This document shows, one piece after another, positions 16,726-27,700 of a stretch of DNA of 64,000 nucleotides (positions within the stretch are counted from its first letter, which is position 1; each line of letters starts with the position of its first letter). The stretch spans positions 1 to 64,000 of the forward strand of contig UQDC01000005.1 of assembly GCA_900539755.1 (NCBI GenBank). Reading direction: 5' to 3'. The position numbers and the translations under genes are program-made. This stretch comes from an uncultured Alistipes sp. GTDB lineage: Bacteria; Bacteroidota; Bacteroidia; Bacteroidales; Rikenellaceae. Under the pieces are notes generated by a model, which made no database searches, was not told the origin of the DNA, and worked only from the letters and a program-made list of their open reading frames with translations.

Positions 16726-17973
16726 CTACTCTTTGCAGCGCAAGGATTCGAGATCCTTCCAAAAGTCCGGGTAGGATTTATCGACAGCGTCCGCACCTTC
16801 AATGATGATATGGCCATCGCTGCGCAAAGCAGCCACAGCTGCAGCCATAGCGATTCGGTGATCATTGTGGCTGTGGATTCGGGTGCTGGCGATGGGACCT
16901 CCGGTGATGAGCATCTTGTTCTCTTGGGAGAGGTCGATGTGGATCCCCATGCGTCCGAATACCTCGGCGATAGTCTCAGCCCGATTACTCTCTTTAAATG
17001 TGAGGCGTCGTGTGCCGGTCAGCACCGTAGTCCCTTCACAACAAGAGGCCAGTGCTGCCAAGGCAGGGAAGAGGTCGGGGCAGTGTGTCGCATCGAACTC
17101 GAATGCGTGCAGCGGTTCACGATTAACGGTGACTGAGTGGTCAGTCGTGATGATTTCGGCCCCTGCACGAGCCATGGCGTCGATAATGGCCAAATCGGCT
17201 TGTTGGGAGAGGTGGTTCAGGTTGAGGATGGTTACATTTCCGGCAATTGCACCTGCTACTAACAGACAGGAGGCACCGCTCCAATCGCCTTCGATATTGT
17301 AGGTGCAGGCTTTGTAGTGTTGGCCTCCCGGAACATAAAACTGTTCGTAATCGTTATGTTCGATCGTGACTCCGAATTGTTCGGCCAGTCCGATTGTCAT
17401 ATCGACATAGGGGCGGCTTTTGAGGTTGTCCACTTTCAGTATGGTATCCTCTTTGACCAAAGGAAGTGCCATCAGTAACCCGGTGATGAATTGTGAACTG
17501 AGCGATCCATCTACGCGCACCTCGCCACCGTGCATCGGTCCGTTGACCGATATGGGTAAATATCCGCCATTGGATACGACCTCTACACCGAGGGCTTGAA
17601 GAGGCTCTTCCATCATTTCGATGGGGCGTCGTAAAATTGAGCCTTCACCGTTGAGTGTGATTGCGAGATTGCATAACGATGCAATGGGGGTAAATAGTCT
17701 GGCAGCCAGTCCTGATTCCCCGATATTTAGTTTTGTTGAAGTGGGGTTCAATCCCCCGTGGATGGTATAAGTATTTCCGTTGTTAGAGACGGTAGCTCCA
17801 AGTCTTTGGGCGGTATCGAGAGCTGCGCGGGAGTCGTTGCACAGGTCGAGGTGAGTGAGTGTTGTTTCGCCTTCGGCCAGCAGGGCAGCGGCAATGGCTC
17901 GTTGGGCATAACTTTTCGATGCCGGAGCTGTAATTTCTCCCGCTATGCTGCCTTGATGTACGGTTATTTCCAT
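16726..17973 (-). CDS. aroA: 3-phosphoshikimate 1-carboxyvinyltransferase (EPSP synthase)
   Basis: AroA joins PEP to shikimate-3-phosphate to make EPSP, the substrate of AroC encoded nearby. The 415-residue protein shows the substrate-binding SKS near the N-terminus (APASKSYAQRA), a GESGLAAR block where most enzymes have GNAGTAxR, DGSLSSQF, KESNRAE, and HNDHRIAMA. The GESGLAAR variant is seen in bacteroidal sequences and bears on the class of the enzyme. The gene lies 8 bp after lptB on the same strand, so the pair is probably co-transcribed. Confidence 0.96.
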   Translation of the reverse strand: MEITVHQGSIAGEITAPASKSYAQRAIAAALLAEGETTLTHLDLCNDSRAALDTAQRLGATVSNNGNTYTIHGGLNPTSTKLNIGESGLAARLFTPIASLCNLAITLNGEGSILRRPIEMMEEPLQALGVEVVSNGGYLPISVNGPMHGGEVRVDGSLSSQFITGLLMALPLVKEDTILKVDNLKSRPYVDMTIGLAEQFGVTIEHNDYEQFYVPGGQHYKACTYNIEGDWSGASCLLVAGAIAGNVTILNLNHLSQQADLAIIDAMARAGAEIITTDHSVTVNREPLHAFEFDATHCPDLFPALAALASCCEGTTVLTGTRRLTFKESNRAETIAEVFGRMGIHIDLSQENKMLITGGPIASTRIHSHNDHRIAMAAAVAALRSDGHIIIEGADAVDKSYPDFWKDLESLRCKE

Positions 17974-17981
17974 AAATGAGT

Positions 17982-18704
17982 TTAACGTAATTTGAAGTCT
18001 TTTCCCAGATAGACTTTGCGGACAGTTTCGTCATTGGCGAGATCCTCAGCAGTTCCGGCTTTAAGGATTTTGCCTTCGAACAGCAGGTAGGTGCGGTCGG
18101 TAATCGAGAGTGTCTCGTGAACGTTATGGTCGGTAATGATTACCCCGATGTTTTTATTCTTTAGGGTAGCCACGATGCTTTGGATGTCTTCGACGGCAAT
18201 AGGGTCCACACCAGCAAACGGTTCATCGAGCAGGATGAATTTCGGGTTGATTGCTACGGCCCGAGCGATCTCCGTACGACGACGCTCTCCACCGGAGAGT
18301 TGGTTACCCATGCTTTTGCGCACCTTTTGCAGGCGGAACTCTTCGATCAGGTTTTCGAGTCGTTCACGTTGGTACTCTTTGGTGAAGTTGGTCATTTGCA
18401 GCACGGCCCGGATGTTGTCTTCGACCGAAAGGTGACGGAATACCGAGGCCTCTTGGGCCAGATAGCCGACACCCTGTTGGGCACGTTTGTACACCGGTTC
18501 GTGGGTTAGTTCGTTGCCTTCGAGAAAAATGCCGCCCTCGTTGGGTTTGATCAGCCCTACGATCATATAGAATGTCGTAGTTTTTCCGGCGCCGTTTGGG
18601 CCGAGCAGGCCGACAATTTCACCCTGGTTCACTTCGATCGAGACGTGATCGACGACCGTACGGGTCTTGTATCTTTTAACAAGGTCTTTGGTGTATAATC
18701 TCAT
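17982..18704 (-). CDS. lptB: LPS export ABC transporter ATP-binding protein
   Basis: LptB powers transport of lipopolysaccharide from the inner membrane through the Lpt bridge. The 240-residue ATPase shows Walker A GPNGAGKTTT, the Q-loop AQEASVF, signature LSGGERRRTEIARA, Walker B ILLDEPFAGVDP, and the H-loop DHNVHET. The ATG at 18704 (MRLYTKDLVKRYKTR) matches family starts; the frame runs 34 codons further upstream but across a -7 promoter element (TAACTTTG, 18747-18740). It is divergent from recQ and 8 bp from aroA. Confidence 0.95.
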   Translation of the reverse strand: MRLYTKDLVKRYKTRTVVDHVSIEVNQGEIVGLLGPNGAGKTTTFYMIVGLIKPNEGGIFLEGNELTHEPVYKRAQQGVGYLAQEASVFRHLSVEDNIRAVLQMTNFTKEYQRERLENLIEEFRLQKVRKSMGNQLSGGERRRTEIARAVAINPKFILLDEPFAGVDPIAVEDIQSIVATLKNKNIGVIITDHNVHETLSITDRTYLLFEGKILKAGTAEDLANDETVRKVYLGKDFKLR

Positions 18705-18818
18705 AGTGGCGACTTCCGCAGGTATGAAATAATTTTGAACAAAGTTAGCGTTTTTTTGAGAAAAAAAATTTATCTTTAGGTTAAAATTGACTTGTGTATT
18801 AGGCAATAATCAATTCAG

Positions 18819-21008
18819 ATGGCTGACAAAGAGAGTGTTTTGTTGCATGAACGACTGAAAGAGTATTTCGGTTTTACCAGTTTCAAAGGGAACCAGGAAG
18901 CAGTTATCCGTAACGTACTTGCAGGCAAGGATACATTTGTGCTGATGCCTACCGGCGGGGGTAAATCGTTGTGCTATCAATTGCCTGCATTGGTTATGGA
19001 TGGTGTGGCGATTGTGGTCTCCCCGTTGATTGCGCTGATGAAGAATCAGGTGGATGCCATGCGTGCGTTCAGCATGGAGGAGGGGATTGCCCATTTCTTG
19101 AACTCCTCGCTCAACAAGGCAGCCGTTGCCAAGGTCAAAAGTGATGTGTTGGCCGGGAAGACCAAATTGCTCTATTTCGCTCCGGAGTCTTTGACCAAAG
19201 AGGATAACGTATCGTTTTTGCGCCAGATCAAAATATCGTTTTATGCCATTGATGAGGCACACTGTATTTCCGAGTGGGGACACGATTTCCGGCCGGAGTA
19301 TCGTCGTATCCGACCGATCATCAATGATATTGGTCCGGCACCGTTGATTGCGTTGACCGCTACGGCTACGCCGAAGGTGCAGATGGATATTCAGAAAAAT
19401 CTCGGGATGCTGGATGCGGCGGTTTTCAAATCGTCGTTCAATCGTCCCAATCTGTTTTATGAGGTTCGTTCCAAAGTCAACGTCAACAAGGAGATCATTC
19501 GATATATTAAAAATAATCCCGGCAAGTCGGGCATTATCTATTGTCTGAGCCGCAAAAAGGTTGAGGAACTGGCCGAGCTGTTGGCTGCTAATAGTATTAA
19601 GGTGGCGCCGTACCATGCGGGTATGGATGCAGCCACACGTGCTGCCAATCAGGATGCTTTCCTCAATGAGAAAGTGGATGTGATCGTGGCGACGATTGCA
19701 TTCGGTATGGGTATTGACAAGCCAGATGTTCGGTATGTGATCCACTACGACATTCCCAAAAGTCTGGAGGGCTATTATCAGGAGACAGGGCGTGCCGGGC
19801 GTGACGGTGGCGGCGGACATTGCATCGCTTTTTACAGTTACAAGGATATTCAGAAACTTGAAAAGTTCATGCAGGGCAAACCGCTGGCCGAGCAGGAGAT
19901 TGGCAAGCTGTTGTTGCAGGAGACGGTGGCTTATGCCGAGAGTTCGGTCTGCCGTCGCAAAACGCTGTTGCACTATTTCGGTGAGGAGTATCCAGAGGAG
20001 AATTGCCACTGTTGCGATAACTGCAACAATCCGAAACCGAAGTTCGAGGGACGGGAAGCGTTGACCTTGATGCTCAAGGTGCTCGACTTTTTGGGTGATA
20101 AATTTAAGTTTGACTATCTGATCAACGTTTTGGTAGGGCGCAACAATGCGTTAATCAAGTCCTATGGCCATAATAAGTGTGAGTGGTTCGGATCCGGGGC
20201 GGAACACAATGATCGTTATTGGGCAGCGGTGATTCGCCAGGCGTTGATTTTGGGTTTTGTCGATAAGAATATTGAGAATTACGGATTGTTGTCAGTGACC
20301 GATGCAGGACGTAAATATTTGGAGCGGCCCTATTCGATTCTGTTGACAGCTGACCATGAGTATGAGGATGGTGATGACGAGCCGGTTTCACCACCGATGG
20401 GTAAAGGGTCTGTTGCCGATGAAGAGTTGTTTGCCATGTTGAAGGATCAACGTCGCAAGGTGGCACAGCAGATGGAGTTGCCTCCGTTTGTGATTTTCCA
20501 GGATCCGTCGTTAGAGGATATGGCGATTCAGTATCCGGTGACGATGGAGGAGTTGCAGAACATTACGGGTGTCGGTGCCGGCAAGGCGCGTAAATTTGGC
20601 AAGCCATTCATTGACCTGATCAAACGTTACGTGGAAGAGAAGGAGATTATCCGTCCACAGGATATGGTGGTCAAGAGTGTGGTCAATAAGAGTGGCAATA
20701 AGGTGTTCATTATCCAGAGTATTGACCGTCAAATGGACTTTGAGGATATTGCACGGGCTCGGGATATGGATTTTGATGAGTTGCTCACGGAGATTGAAGC
20801 GATTGTCCATTCGGGCACTAAACTCAATATTTCGTATTACATCAATCAGGCGATTGATGAGGATAAGGCGGAGGATATCTTCCTTTATTTCAAGGAGGAT
20901 GCTCAGAGTGATTCGTTGGAGGAGGCGATGCAGGAGCTGGGTGGAGACTACACCGAAGAGGAGATTCGTTTGGTGCGTATCCAGTTTATGAGTGAGATGG
21001 GTAATTAA
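18819..21008 (+). CDS. recQ: ATP-dependent DNA helicase RecQ
   Basis: A 729-residue 3'-5' helicase of recombination and fork repair. Domain order: helicase core with motif 0 FKGNQEAVI, Walker A PTGGGKSLCYQ, DEAH box (AIDEAHCISEWGHDF, with the RecQ aromatic loop), motif VI YQETGRAGRDG; zinc-binding region with CRRKTLLHYFGE and CHCCDNC; winged-helix RQC; then an HRDC domain (about residues 530-600, ITGVGAGKARKFG) and an acidic tail. It is longer than E. coli RecQ (about 610) because of this tail, as usual in Bacteroidota. It is transcribed divergently from lptB. Its terminator is about 470 bp downstream, so the repeat tract at 21030-21345 would be in its 3' UTR. Confidence 0.97.
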   Translation: MADKESVLLHERLKEYFGFTSFKGNQEAVIRNVLAGKDTFVLMPTGGGKSLCYQLPALVMDGVAIVVSPLIALMKNQVDAMRAFSMEEGIAHFLNSSLNKAAVAKVKSDVLAGKTKLLYFAPESLTKEDNVSFLRQIKISFYAIDEAHCISEWGHDFRPEYRRIRPIINDIGPAPLIALTATATPKVQMDIQKNLGMLDAAVFKSSFNRPNLFYEVRSKVNVNKEIIRYIKNNPGKSGIIYCLSRKKVEELAELLAANSIKVAPYHAGMDAATRAANQDAFLNEKVDVIVATIAFGMGIDKPDVRYVIHYDIPKSLEGYYQETGRAGRDGGGGHCIAFYSYKDIQKLEKFMQGKPLAEQEIGKLLLQETVAYAESSVCRRKTLLHYFGEEYPEENCHCCDNCNNPKPKFEGREALTLMLKVLDFLGDKFKFDYLINVLVGRNNALIKSYGHNKCEWFGSGAEHNDRYWAAVIRQALILGFVDKNIENYGLLSVTDAGRKYLERPYSILLTADHEYEDGDDEPVSPPMGKGSVADEELFAMLKDQRRKVAQQMELPPFVIFQDPSLEDMAIQYPVTMEELQNITGVGAGKARKFGKPFIDLIKRYVEEKEIIRPQDMVVKSVVNKSGNKVFIIQSIDRQMDFEDIARARDMDFDELLTEIEAIVHSGTKLNISYYINQAIDEDKAEDIFLYFKEDAQSDSLEEAMQELGGDYTEEEIRLVRIQFMSEMGN

Positions 21009-21029
21009 CAGTAAGCGGGGACCGAGTCT

Positions 21030-21345
21030 GAGCTGGTTCTGTTCCTGGTCTGATTTTGAGTCTGAAACAGGGGAGCTGAAACTGGAGTTGAAGCCGATTT
21101 TGAACCTGAGTTCAAGTCTGGACTTGCACGCATAGCAGAACCGTTGCCGAAACTGAACCTAAACCTAAACCTAAACAGAACCTGCACCTGTATCTGAACC
21201 CGAACCCGCGTTTGAATCCGAACCCGCGTCCGAAATTGGAGCTTGAACTTGAGCTTGAACTTGAGCTTGAACTTGAGCTTGCACCGGAGCCTGGGCTTGA
21301 GCTTGAGTTCGAACCGGAACCTGAGTCTGACCTGAGCCAATTTTG
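21030..21345. repeat. Degenerate hexanucleotide-period tract downstream of recQ
   Basis: About 315 bp built from diverged 6-bp units, clearest at 21239-21285 where GAGCTT and GAACTT alternate, and at 21160-21178 where CTAAAC repeats. Other units are CTGAAC, CCGAAC and CCTGAG variants. In one plus frame this gives runs of alternating residues (PKPK, NPNPR, ELELEL), and on the minus strand an open frame of FKLKFK type. There is no credible start or protein composition, so it is treated as a non-coding satellite. Confidence 0.8.
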
Positions 21346-21479
21346 GACCGATCTTTTGTTGTGACCGTATATTAATATAGTTCTGTTGATCATTTTTGAA
21401 CAGAATTAGTGAAGGGGAGGTATTCAATAATGGTGCATGCAGCTTCTAAGACTGTTTGAATGAAATCGATTATTCTATG

Positions 21480-21529
21480 TACTCCATTTTTGATCTGTAT
21501 TTACGGATCGAAAATGGAGTAATTTTTTA
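21480..21529 (+). terminator. Terminator of the recQ transcript
   Basis: A stem TACTCCATTTTTGATC (21480-21495) with GATCGAAAATGGAGTA (21506-21521), nearly perfect, with a 10-nt loop and followed by a T-run (ATTTTTTAT). Confidence 0.85.
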
Positions 21530-21869
21530 TCCTGATGTGGTGATTTCGGCGGATTGTATCTGATTCCATTGCATGTGATCCCATTACCTCCATAAAACTA
21601 TCCATTGTGGTTTTAGTGGTGTGTTTTCACTTGGGCATAATTTTTCGCTGGAAACTATTGGATGTGGGGAGATGCTGCGCGGGTTTGCATGGAGAACAGC
21701 TTAGGGTTGGCATCGTTTGTGGAATTCATGAGGCAAGGAGGAAAGAGCTGCGGATAGCGAATTTACACGCCTGGTCGCCAATATTTAGTAATTTTATCTC
21801 TATCTTTGGTCCGGTTTGAAGGGACAGAAGAAGCTGTCGAATATCTGAGCTGAACATCTGAGAGAGTAT
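21530..21869. other. Leader region upstream of rsmA
   Basis: No gene is convincing in these 340 bp; a 70-codon open frame from 21607 has no family features. A -7 box TATCTTTG lies at 21801-21808, which would start the rsmA transcript near 21815 with a 55-nt leader. No -33 TTTG at the right spacing is seen. Confidence 0.45.
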
Positions 21870-22643
21870 ATGTACGTAAAGCCTAAAAAACATCTTGGAC
21901 AACACTTTTTAACCGATCTTTCGGTTGCACGTCGTATTGCCGATAGTTTGTATGCAGATCGGTGCAATACGGTATTGGAGGTGGGTTGTGGTACCGGTGT
22001 TTTGACCCGTTTCCTGCTCGAACGGAAGGATATTACCCTGTATGGTGCAGAGGTGGATGGGGAGAGTGTAGCGTATTTGCATGAATACTATCCCGATTTT
22101 GCACCTCGACTGATTGAGGGGGATTTTTTGCAGATGGATTTGGCGGCTCGCTTCCCTCTGGGGGTGAATGTGATCGGGAATTTCCCTTATAATATCTCTT
22201 CGCAGATCTTTTTCAAGGTGTTGGAATACAAAGAGCTGGTACCCGAGGTGGTTGGCATGGTTCAGCGCGAGGTGGCGGTCCGCATTGCAGAGCCTCCCGG
22301 ATCAAAGGAGTATGGTATTCTGAGCGTTTTGTTGCAGGCGTATTATGACATCGAATATCTTTTCACGGTGAGTGAAGGGGTCTTCAATCCTCCTCCCAAA
22401 GTGAAAAGTGCTGTGATTCGGATGCGGCGTAATGCGGTGCAGCATCTTGATTGTGATGAAACGCTGTTTGTCAAGGTGGTTAAAGCGGGATTCAATCAAC
22501 GGCGCAAAACGTTACGCAATTCATTACGCGCTGTTTTTGGGGATTTCGGTGGGGCAGAGCATGAATATTTTGCTTTGCGTCCTGAGCGTTTGGGTGTTGC
22601 GGAATTTGTTGCCTTGACCAATTGGATTGCAGCCCATCAATAG
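21870..22643 (+). CDS. rsmA: 16S rRNA A1518/A1519 dimethyltransferase
   Basis: RsmA (KsgA) dimethylates the two adjacent adenines of helix 45 late in 30S assembly. The 257-residue protein starts with the family's VKPKKHLGQHFL, has AdoMet motif I VLEVGCGTGVLT, motif IV GNFPYNISS (the N-L/F-PY catalytic motif), and the C-terminal FNPPPKVKSAVI and FNQRRKTLRNSL blocks. The length is normal. It stands alone between the recQ terminator and an 850-bp gap. Confidence 0.97.
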   Translation: MYVKPKKHLGQHFLTDLSVARRIADSLYADRCNTVLEVGCGTGVLTRFLLERKDITLYGAEVDGESVAYLHEYYPDFAPRLIEGDFLQMDLAARFPLGVNVIGNFPYNISSQIFFKVLEYKELVPEVVGMVQREVAVRIAEPPGSKEYGILSVLLQAYYDIEYLFTVSEGVFNPPPKVKSAVIRMRRNAVQHLDCDETLFVKVVKAGFNQRRKTLRNSLRAVFGDFGGAEHEYFALRPERLGVAEFVALTNWIAAHQ

Positions 22644-23491
22644 CCCGAGTTGAGGCACTGTATAGATCGCTTTTCTGATCGAAAATTCATAAATGGTTGA
22701 TTGCATGTTTGCCCTATACCGGTTTGGAAGGTTTAGGGTGGATGTGTTGTGGTGAATGCTTTCGCTGATTGATCTTTCCTTTGGATGTATTACTCTTAGC
22801 AGATTAGCAGCCAAACCGTTGGGGAATAGGGGGATGGTTGCCATGAGAATTGTCATTGATAGTCAATCCGTGTAAAGCCATACTATCAATAAAATGTCGT
22901 TGTGAATCAATAAAAATTGCGGAGTGGAATATGTATGGCAAATTTTATTGTATTTCGTATTATTTGCATATCCGATTTTATATTGCCGTGATATAGGCAC
23001 CTTAAATAATCATGTGCGAAGATTACCTGGCTATTCTATTGGTGATTATACTATTTCGAAATTTGAAACTTCTGATTTACTCTGAGTTTTAGGTAGCCTA
23101 TTTGCTGGAATAGCTCTGTTTCCGAATCATCAGTTTCTATTTAGGGGTGAATAGAACCTTTATTTTTTGAAGTTTTATTCAAATTAGCCTGTATTATTTC
23201 GACTGTCTTTTCTTGAAAGTTTTATTGAATGTCTTTGAGTTGTTTAATAATTTAGGAGAAGGACTGTTTTGTTGTTTTATATTGCTTTCTATGAATACAT
23301 TTTGATTTTCATTGAGTTTGATTGTTGATTCAGTAAAGCAGATTTTTAATTGGAACCATAAAAGCAGATTGTTTGGTTTGGTTTTCAACGGAAATATCAG
23401 TACTTTAGACAACAAATTATGAGTCGGAAACGTCCTGGATTGCCTGGATGTTTTTGTTTTTTTGATTTAATAATTTTTGAATTTTCAATAA
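22644..23491. other. Gene-free AT-rich gap of about 850 bp
   Basis: Only short frames without family features are present on either strand. The right half (23150-23490) is strongly AT-rich and leads into the oxidoreductase gene. No tRNA, terminator or clear repeat was seen, apart from loose A/T runs. Confidence 0.5.
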
Positions 23492-24748
23492 ATGAAACGG
23501 AGAGAATTTTTGAAAAAGGGCCTGCTCGGGACGTTGGCTTTGACAGTCGTGCCACGTCACGTGCTCGGAGGTCCGGGTTACACTGCACCGAGTGATCAGT
23601 TGACCAAAGGTATCATCGGCGTCGGAGGTATGGGACGCAACCATTTTGGTTATGGAGGAACACGTTTGGTGGCCATTTGTGATGTTGACCAGACGCACAT
23701 AGATGCTGGTTTGCAGCTGGCCGGGGAAAAGATTGCGGCTTATCACGATTATCGTGATTTGATCAATGACTCCAATGTGGATATTGTTCATATTGCCACT
23801 CCGCCTCATTGGCATGGCATTATGTCGGTTGATGCAGCCAAAGCCGGTAAAGATATTTGGTGTGAAAAACCGATGACCCGTACGATTGGCGAGGGTAAAC
23901 GTGTGCGTGAGGCTGTTAAACAGAATGGTTCGATTTTCCGATTGAATACCTGGTTCCGTTACACGGATCGATTCTACGGTATGAATACGACTGTCCCCAA
24001 GATCAAAAAGTTGGTTGACAGTGGTATGTTGGGATGGCCGTTGAAGGTCACCATTAGCAAACATACCGGTTTTGGATGGAAATTCTATTGGGTTGGTAAA
24101 CCTGAGTTGGAGGAGCAGAAGGTGCCTGCCGAACTCGATTACGATATGTGGTTAGGTCCGGCCCCCTATAAACCGTACAATGTACATCGTACACACTCCA
24201 CGTTCCGTGGTTATTGGGATTACGATGCGGGAGGATTGGGCGATATGGGACAGCACTATATCGACCCGGTACAGTATCTGTTGGGCAAGGATGAGACCAG
24301 CCCGATCTCGGTAGAGGTGGATGCTCCGCAACAACATGAGGATGCTGTGGGTATCTGGCGTAAGATCGTGTTTACTTACGATGATGGATGTCAGATTATT
24401 CTCTACGGAGGGGATAATGGCAGTCCGAATGACCCATATATCGAAGGTCCTAATGGTAAGGTTTATCCCAATTTCGTATGCGATATTCCCGATTGGGAGA
24501 AGAAGCTGGCAGAGTTCCCGGATCCGCTGCCACAGCGTACGGACTTCATGGAGTGTATCCGTAATCGTCAGCAGTTTGCGTTGAATGAGGACAATGCGTT
24601 CCGTTCTTCGACCATTGTCAATATGGCTGTGGTAGCTTTGCGTTTGGGACGTAACCTCAAGTTCGATCCCGAGAAGCTGCTCTTCGTTGATGACGATGCT
24701 GCCAATCGTTTGATCGATCAACCAATGCGTTATCCATGGAGTATTTAA
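23492..24748 (+). CDS. Exported Gfo/Idh/MocA family oxidoreductase
   Basis: A 418-residue NAD(P)-dependent sugar oxidoreductase. It begins with a Tat-type signal (KRREFLKKGLLGTLAL, twin arginine), so it should fold with its cofactor before export. The Rossmann domain carries GVGGMGRNHFG and the catalytic-lysine motif WCEKPM; the second domain has HTGFGWKFYW and GGLGDMGQHYIDP, the latter supplying the family's active-site His. It is followed 19 bp later by a HEAT/double-DUF1080 protein. In this family pair the oxidoreductase can oxidise C3 of a glycoside and the DUF1080 enzyme (3-keto-disaccharide hydrolase) cleaves it; this joint role is inferred from adjacency and families. The sugar is unknown. 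Confidence 0.9.
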   Translation: MKRREFLKKGLLGTLALTVVPRHVLGGPGYTAPSDQLTKGIIGVGGMGRNHFGYGGTRLVAICDVDQTHIDAGLQLAGEKIAAYHDYRDLINDSNVDIVHIATPPHWHGIMSVDAAKAGKDIWCEKPMTRTIGEGKRVREAVKQNGSIFRLNTWFRYTDRFYGMNTTVPKIKKLVDSGMLGWPLKVTISKHTGFGWKFYWVGKPELEEQKVPAELDYDMWLGPAPYKPYNVHRTHSTFRGYWDYDAGGLGDMGQHYIDPVQYLLGKDETSPISVEVDAPQQHEDAVGIWRKIVFTYDDGCQIILYGGDNGSPNDPYIEGPNGKVYPNFVCDIPDWEKKLAEFPDPLPQRTDFMECIRNRQQFALNEDNAFRSSTIVNMAVVALRLGRNLKFDPEKLLFVDDDAANRLIDQPMRYPWSI

Positions 24749-24767
24749 TCCGATTGCAAACCGAAAA

Positions 24768-27700
24768 ATGAACAAAACCATGAAAAAAATATTGCTTGGA
24801 TTGGCCATGTTGCTGATGGCGGTTGGGGTACAGGCTCAAACTGCAGCAGGTCGCACGGCCTCTACGAAGGTTTCTGATGCGTTGGGATTGATGCCTGCAC
24901 GCGATCAGGCCGAATTTAATCGTCTGATGGATGATCTGGTATCGACCGGAGCTTCAGGCGTTGATATGTTGACAGCCATGTTCGACGATACCAATAATAA
25001 GGCGGTCAATTATGCTCTTTCAGGATGGGCCGCCTATGTCTCTGCGCCCGGACGGGAAGAGGCTCGTCTGACCTTTGCTGAAGGTGTGGGACGTGCATTG
25101 CAGAAGAGTGATGATCCGGTGATTCAGGCCTATTTGATCCGTTTGTTGCAACGTTGTGGCGGGGATGAGAGTGTAGAGTTGCTGGGAGGTTACCTCCAGG
25201 ATGAGGAGTTGGGTGATCCGGCACGTTGTGCCTTGGTAGCCATTGGAACTCCTGCAGCTCGTGCTTTAGTGGCAGGACCGACCCCTGTAACGGTACATTT
25301 CAATGCTCCGGTAACGGATATTGCGGCTCTGTATGCTAGCCAGCAAGCCTTGGGAGACAAAGCTGTGTCATCGTTGCTCAAGGCTCTTAAAAACAAGGAC
25401 CGTGCATATCGCAATGCGGCTTTGAGATTTTTACAGCCCTATCTGAATGAGTCGGTATTGGCAGCTTTGGCTAAAGAGTTGAAAAAGGCGAAACCCGAAA
25501 CAAAAGTAGATATCATCAATTTCCTCGGTTTGCATGATGCACAATCTGTATTGCCGGCTATCTTATCCTATATTGGTAATGAAAATGAGGAGTTGAGTGC
25601 GGCAGCCATGTGGGCGGCTATTCGATTGAAATCTCAGGAGGCTATGCCTGTGATTGCTTCGCTCTTGGGAGATGCCAATACCTCTGATCAAGTCCGTGCA
25701 GAGGCACGTGAATGTTTATTGGCCAGCAGCCATCCAGTAGATGCATTGATGGCTGATGTGGTTCGGACCGGATGTGACGCAGGTAAGGTGGAAGCCCTCT
25801 CGATTTTGGGTGCACGTCGTTCGAGCGCGTATGCAGGATTGGTGTTGGAGATGATTGGCAACAGCAATCCGGATGTAGTTGCAGCGGCTTATGCAGCGTT
25901 GCCCAAGGTGGTGACATCGGCTAATATCGCAGCTTTGTATCCGTTGGTAGAGTCTGCTTCAGGATCTGACTTGGATCAGGCGCGTGCCGCTTTGATCGAG
26001 GCTCAGAGTACGCTGCCTGTGGAGGAGCGTATGGCGGCAATCAAAGAGCGCATGAAACTGAATCCCGCAGTTGCCCCCAATTATTATGTGGTTTTGGCAT
26101 CGATCAGCACACCCGAGGCATTGCAGATTGTAACGGATGGTTTCGAGTCTGGAGATGCGGCAGCTCGTCAGCAGGTATTGGAGGCGTTGTTGGCATGGAA
26201 AACCCTTGACGGTGCCGAGATGTTATACAAGATTGCAGGATCAGACGATACGGCGATGGCTGAAAAGGCGATTGACGGATATGCACAGTTGGTAGAGATG
26301 TCAGATAAGACACCTGAGATCAAACAGATCATGTTGACCGAAGCCATGAATTTGGCTCGCACTCCGGCGATGAAGATTGCCGTACTCAATCGTATGCGCA
26401 ATACCAAGACCTTACAAGGTATGGTTCTGGCGGGTAAATATCTGGATGATTCTGATTCACAAGTTCAGCAGGCAGCAGTGAATGCCATTTATCATACAGC
26501 TTTGGAACGCAAGGATCTTTATGGTCCGGTTGTAGTGGATCTGTTGACCCGTGCCGTTGAGTTGAGTACCAATCCGGATCAGCGTTATCAGGTTGAGGAG
26601 GTAAAGAAACATATCAAATCGATGCCAGAGGGAGGTTTCGTATCGATGTTCAACGGTACGGATCTGACCGGATGGAAAGGTATGGTTGAGAATCCTGTCA
26701 AACGTGCGGCGATGAGTGCCGAAGAGTTGGCGGCCAAACAGCAGGTGGCAGACGAGATGATGCATCGTGACTGGAAAGCTGGCAATGGTATTTTGAGCTA
26801 TGTGGGTACCGGTTACGACAACATCTGTACCGAGAAACAGTACCGTGATTTTGAGATGTATGTAGATTGGCGTTTGGATCCCAATGGTAAGGAGCCGGAT
26901 GCAGGTATCTATTTGCGCGGTAATCCTCAGGTTCAGATTTGGGACACTGCACGTCGTAATGTAGGTGCTCAGGTAGGTTCAGGCGGTCTGTACAACAATA
27001 AGGTTAATGAAAGCAAACCATCTCATGTGGCAGATAATACGCTTGGTCAATGGAATACGATGTTTATTCGTATGCAGGGTGACCGTGTGAGTGTATGGTT
27101 GAATGGTGAACAGGTGGTTGACAATGTGATTATGGAGAATTTCTGGGATCGTTCTCAGCCGATTCCGGCCATTGAGCAGATCGAATTGCAGGCACATGGT
27201 TCACGTGTAGATTTCCGTAATTTGTACATCAACGAGTTGCCGAGTGTAGAACCTTTCCGTCTGTCTCCGGAAGAGGAGAAAGAGGGCTTTAAAGTGCTGT
27301 TTGACGGTACGAATATGCACGAGTGGATCGGCAATACACGTGACTATGTGAATAACAACGGTATGATTTCGTTGATTCCTCATAAGGGAAGCTATGGTGG
27401 AAACCTTTATACACGCGACGAGTATAAGGACTTTATTTTCCGTTTTGAATTCAAACTGACTCCGGGAGCCAACAATGGTTTGGGTATTCGTACCCCGACC
27501 GAAGGTGATGCTGCTTATGTAGGTATGGAGTTGCAGATTTTGGATCATGATGCTCCGATTTATAAGAACATTGCTCCGTATCAGGTTCACGGATCTGTTT
27601 ACGGTGTGATTGCTGCCAAACGGGCCAAGCTGAAGATAGGAGAGTGGAATTATGAGGAGGTGATTGCCAAAGGAACTCACATCAAGGTGATCTTGAATGG

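Noticed and set aside
21005..21427. 140-codon minus-strand open frame of FKLKFK type, and the opposing ELEL frame
   Set aside because: Both arise from the hexanucleotide period, which avoids stop codons. No start signals or protein-like text were seen.
23194..23588. Minus-strand frames in the AT-rich region before the oxidoreductase gene
   Set aside because: Composition is Lys/Asn/Ile-rich and biased; one overlaps the oxidoreductase start. No support for a gene.
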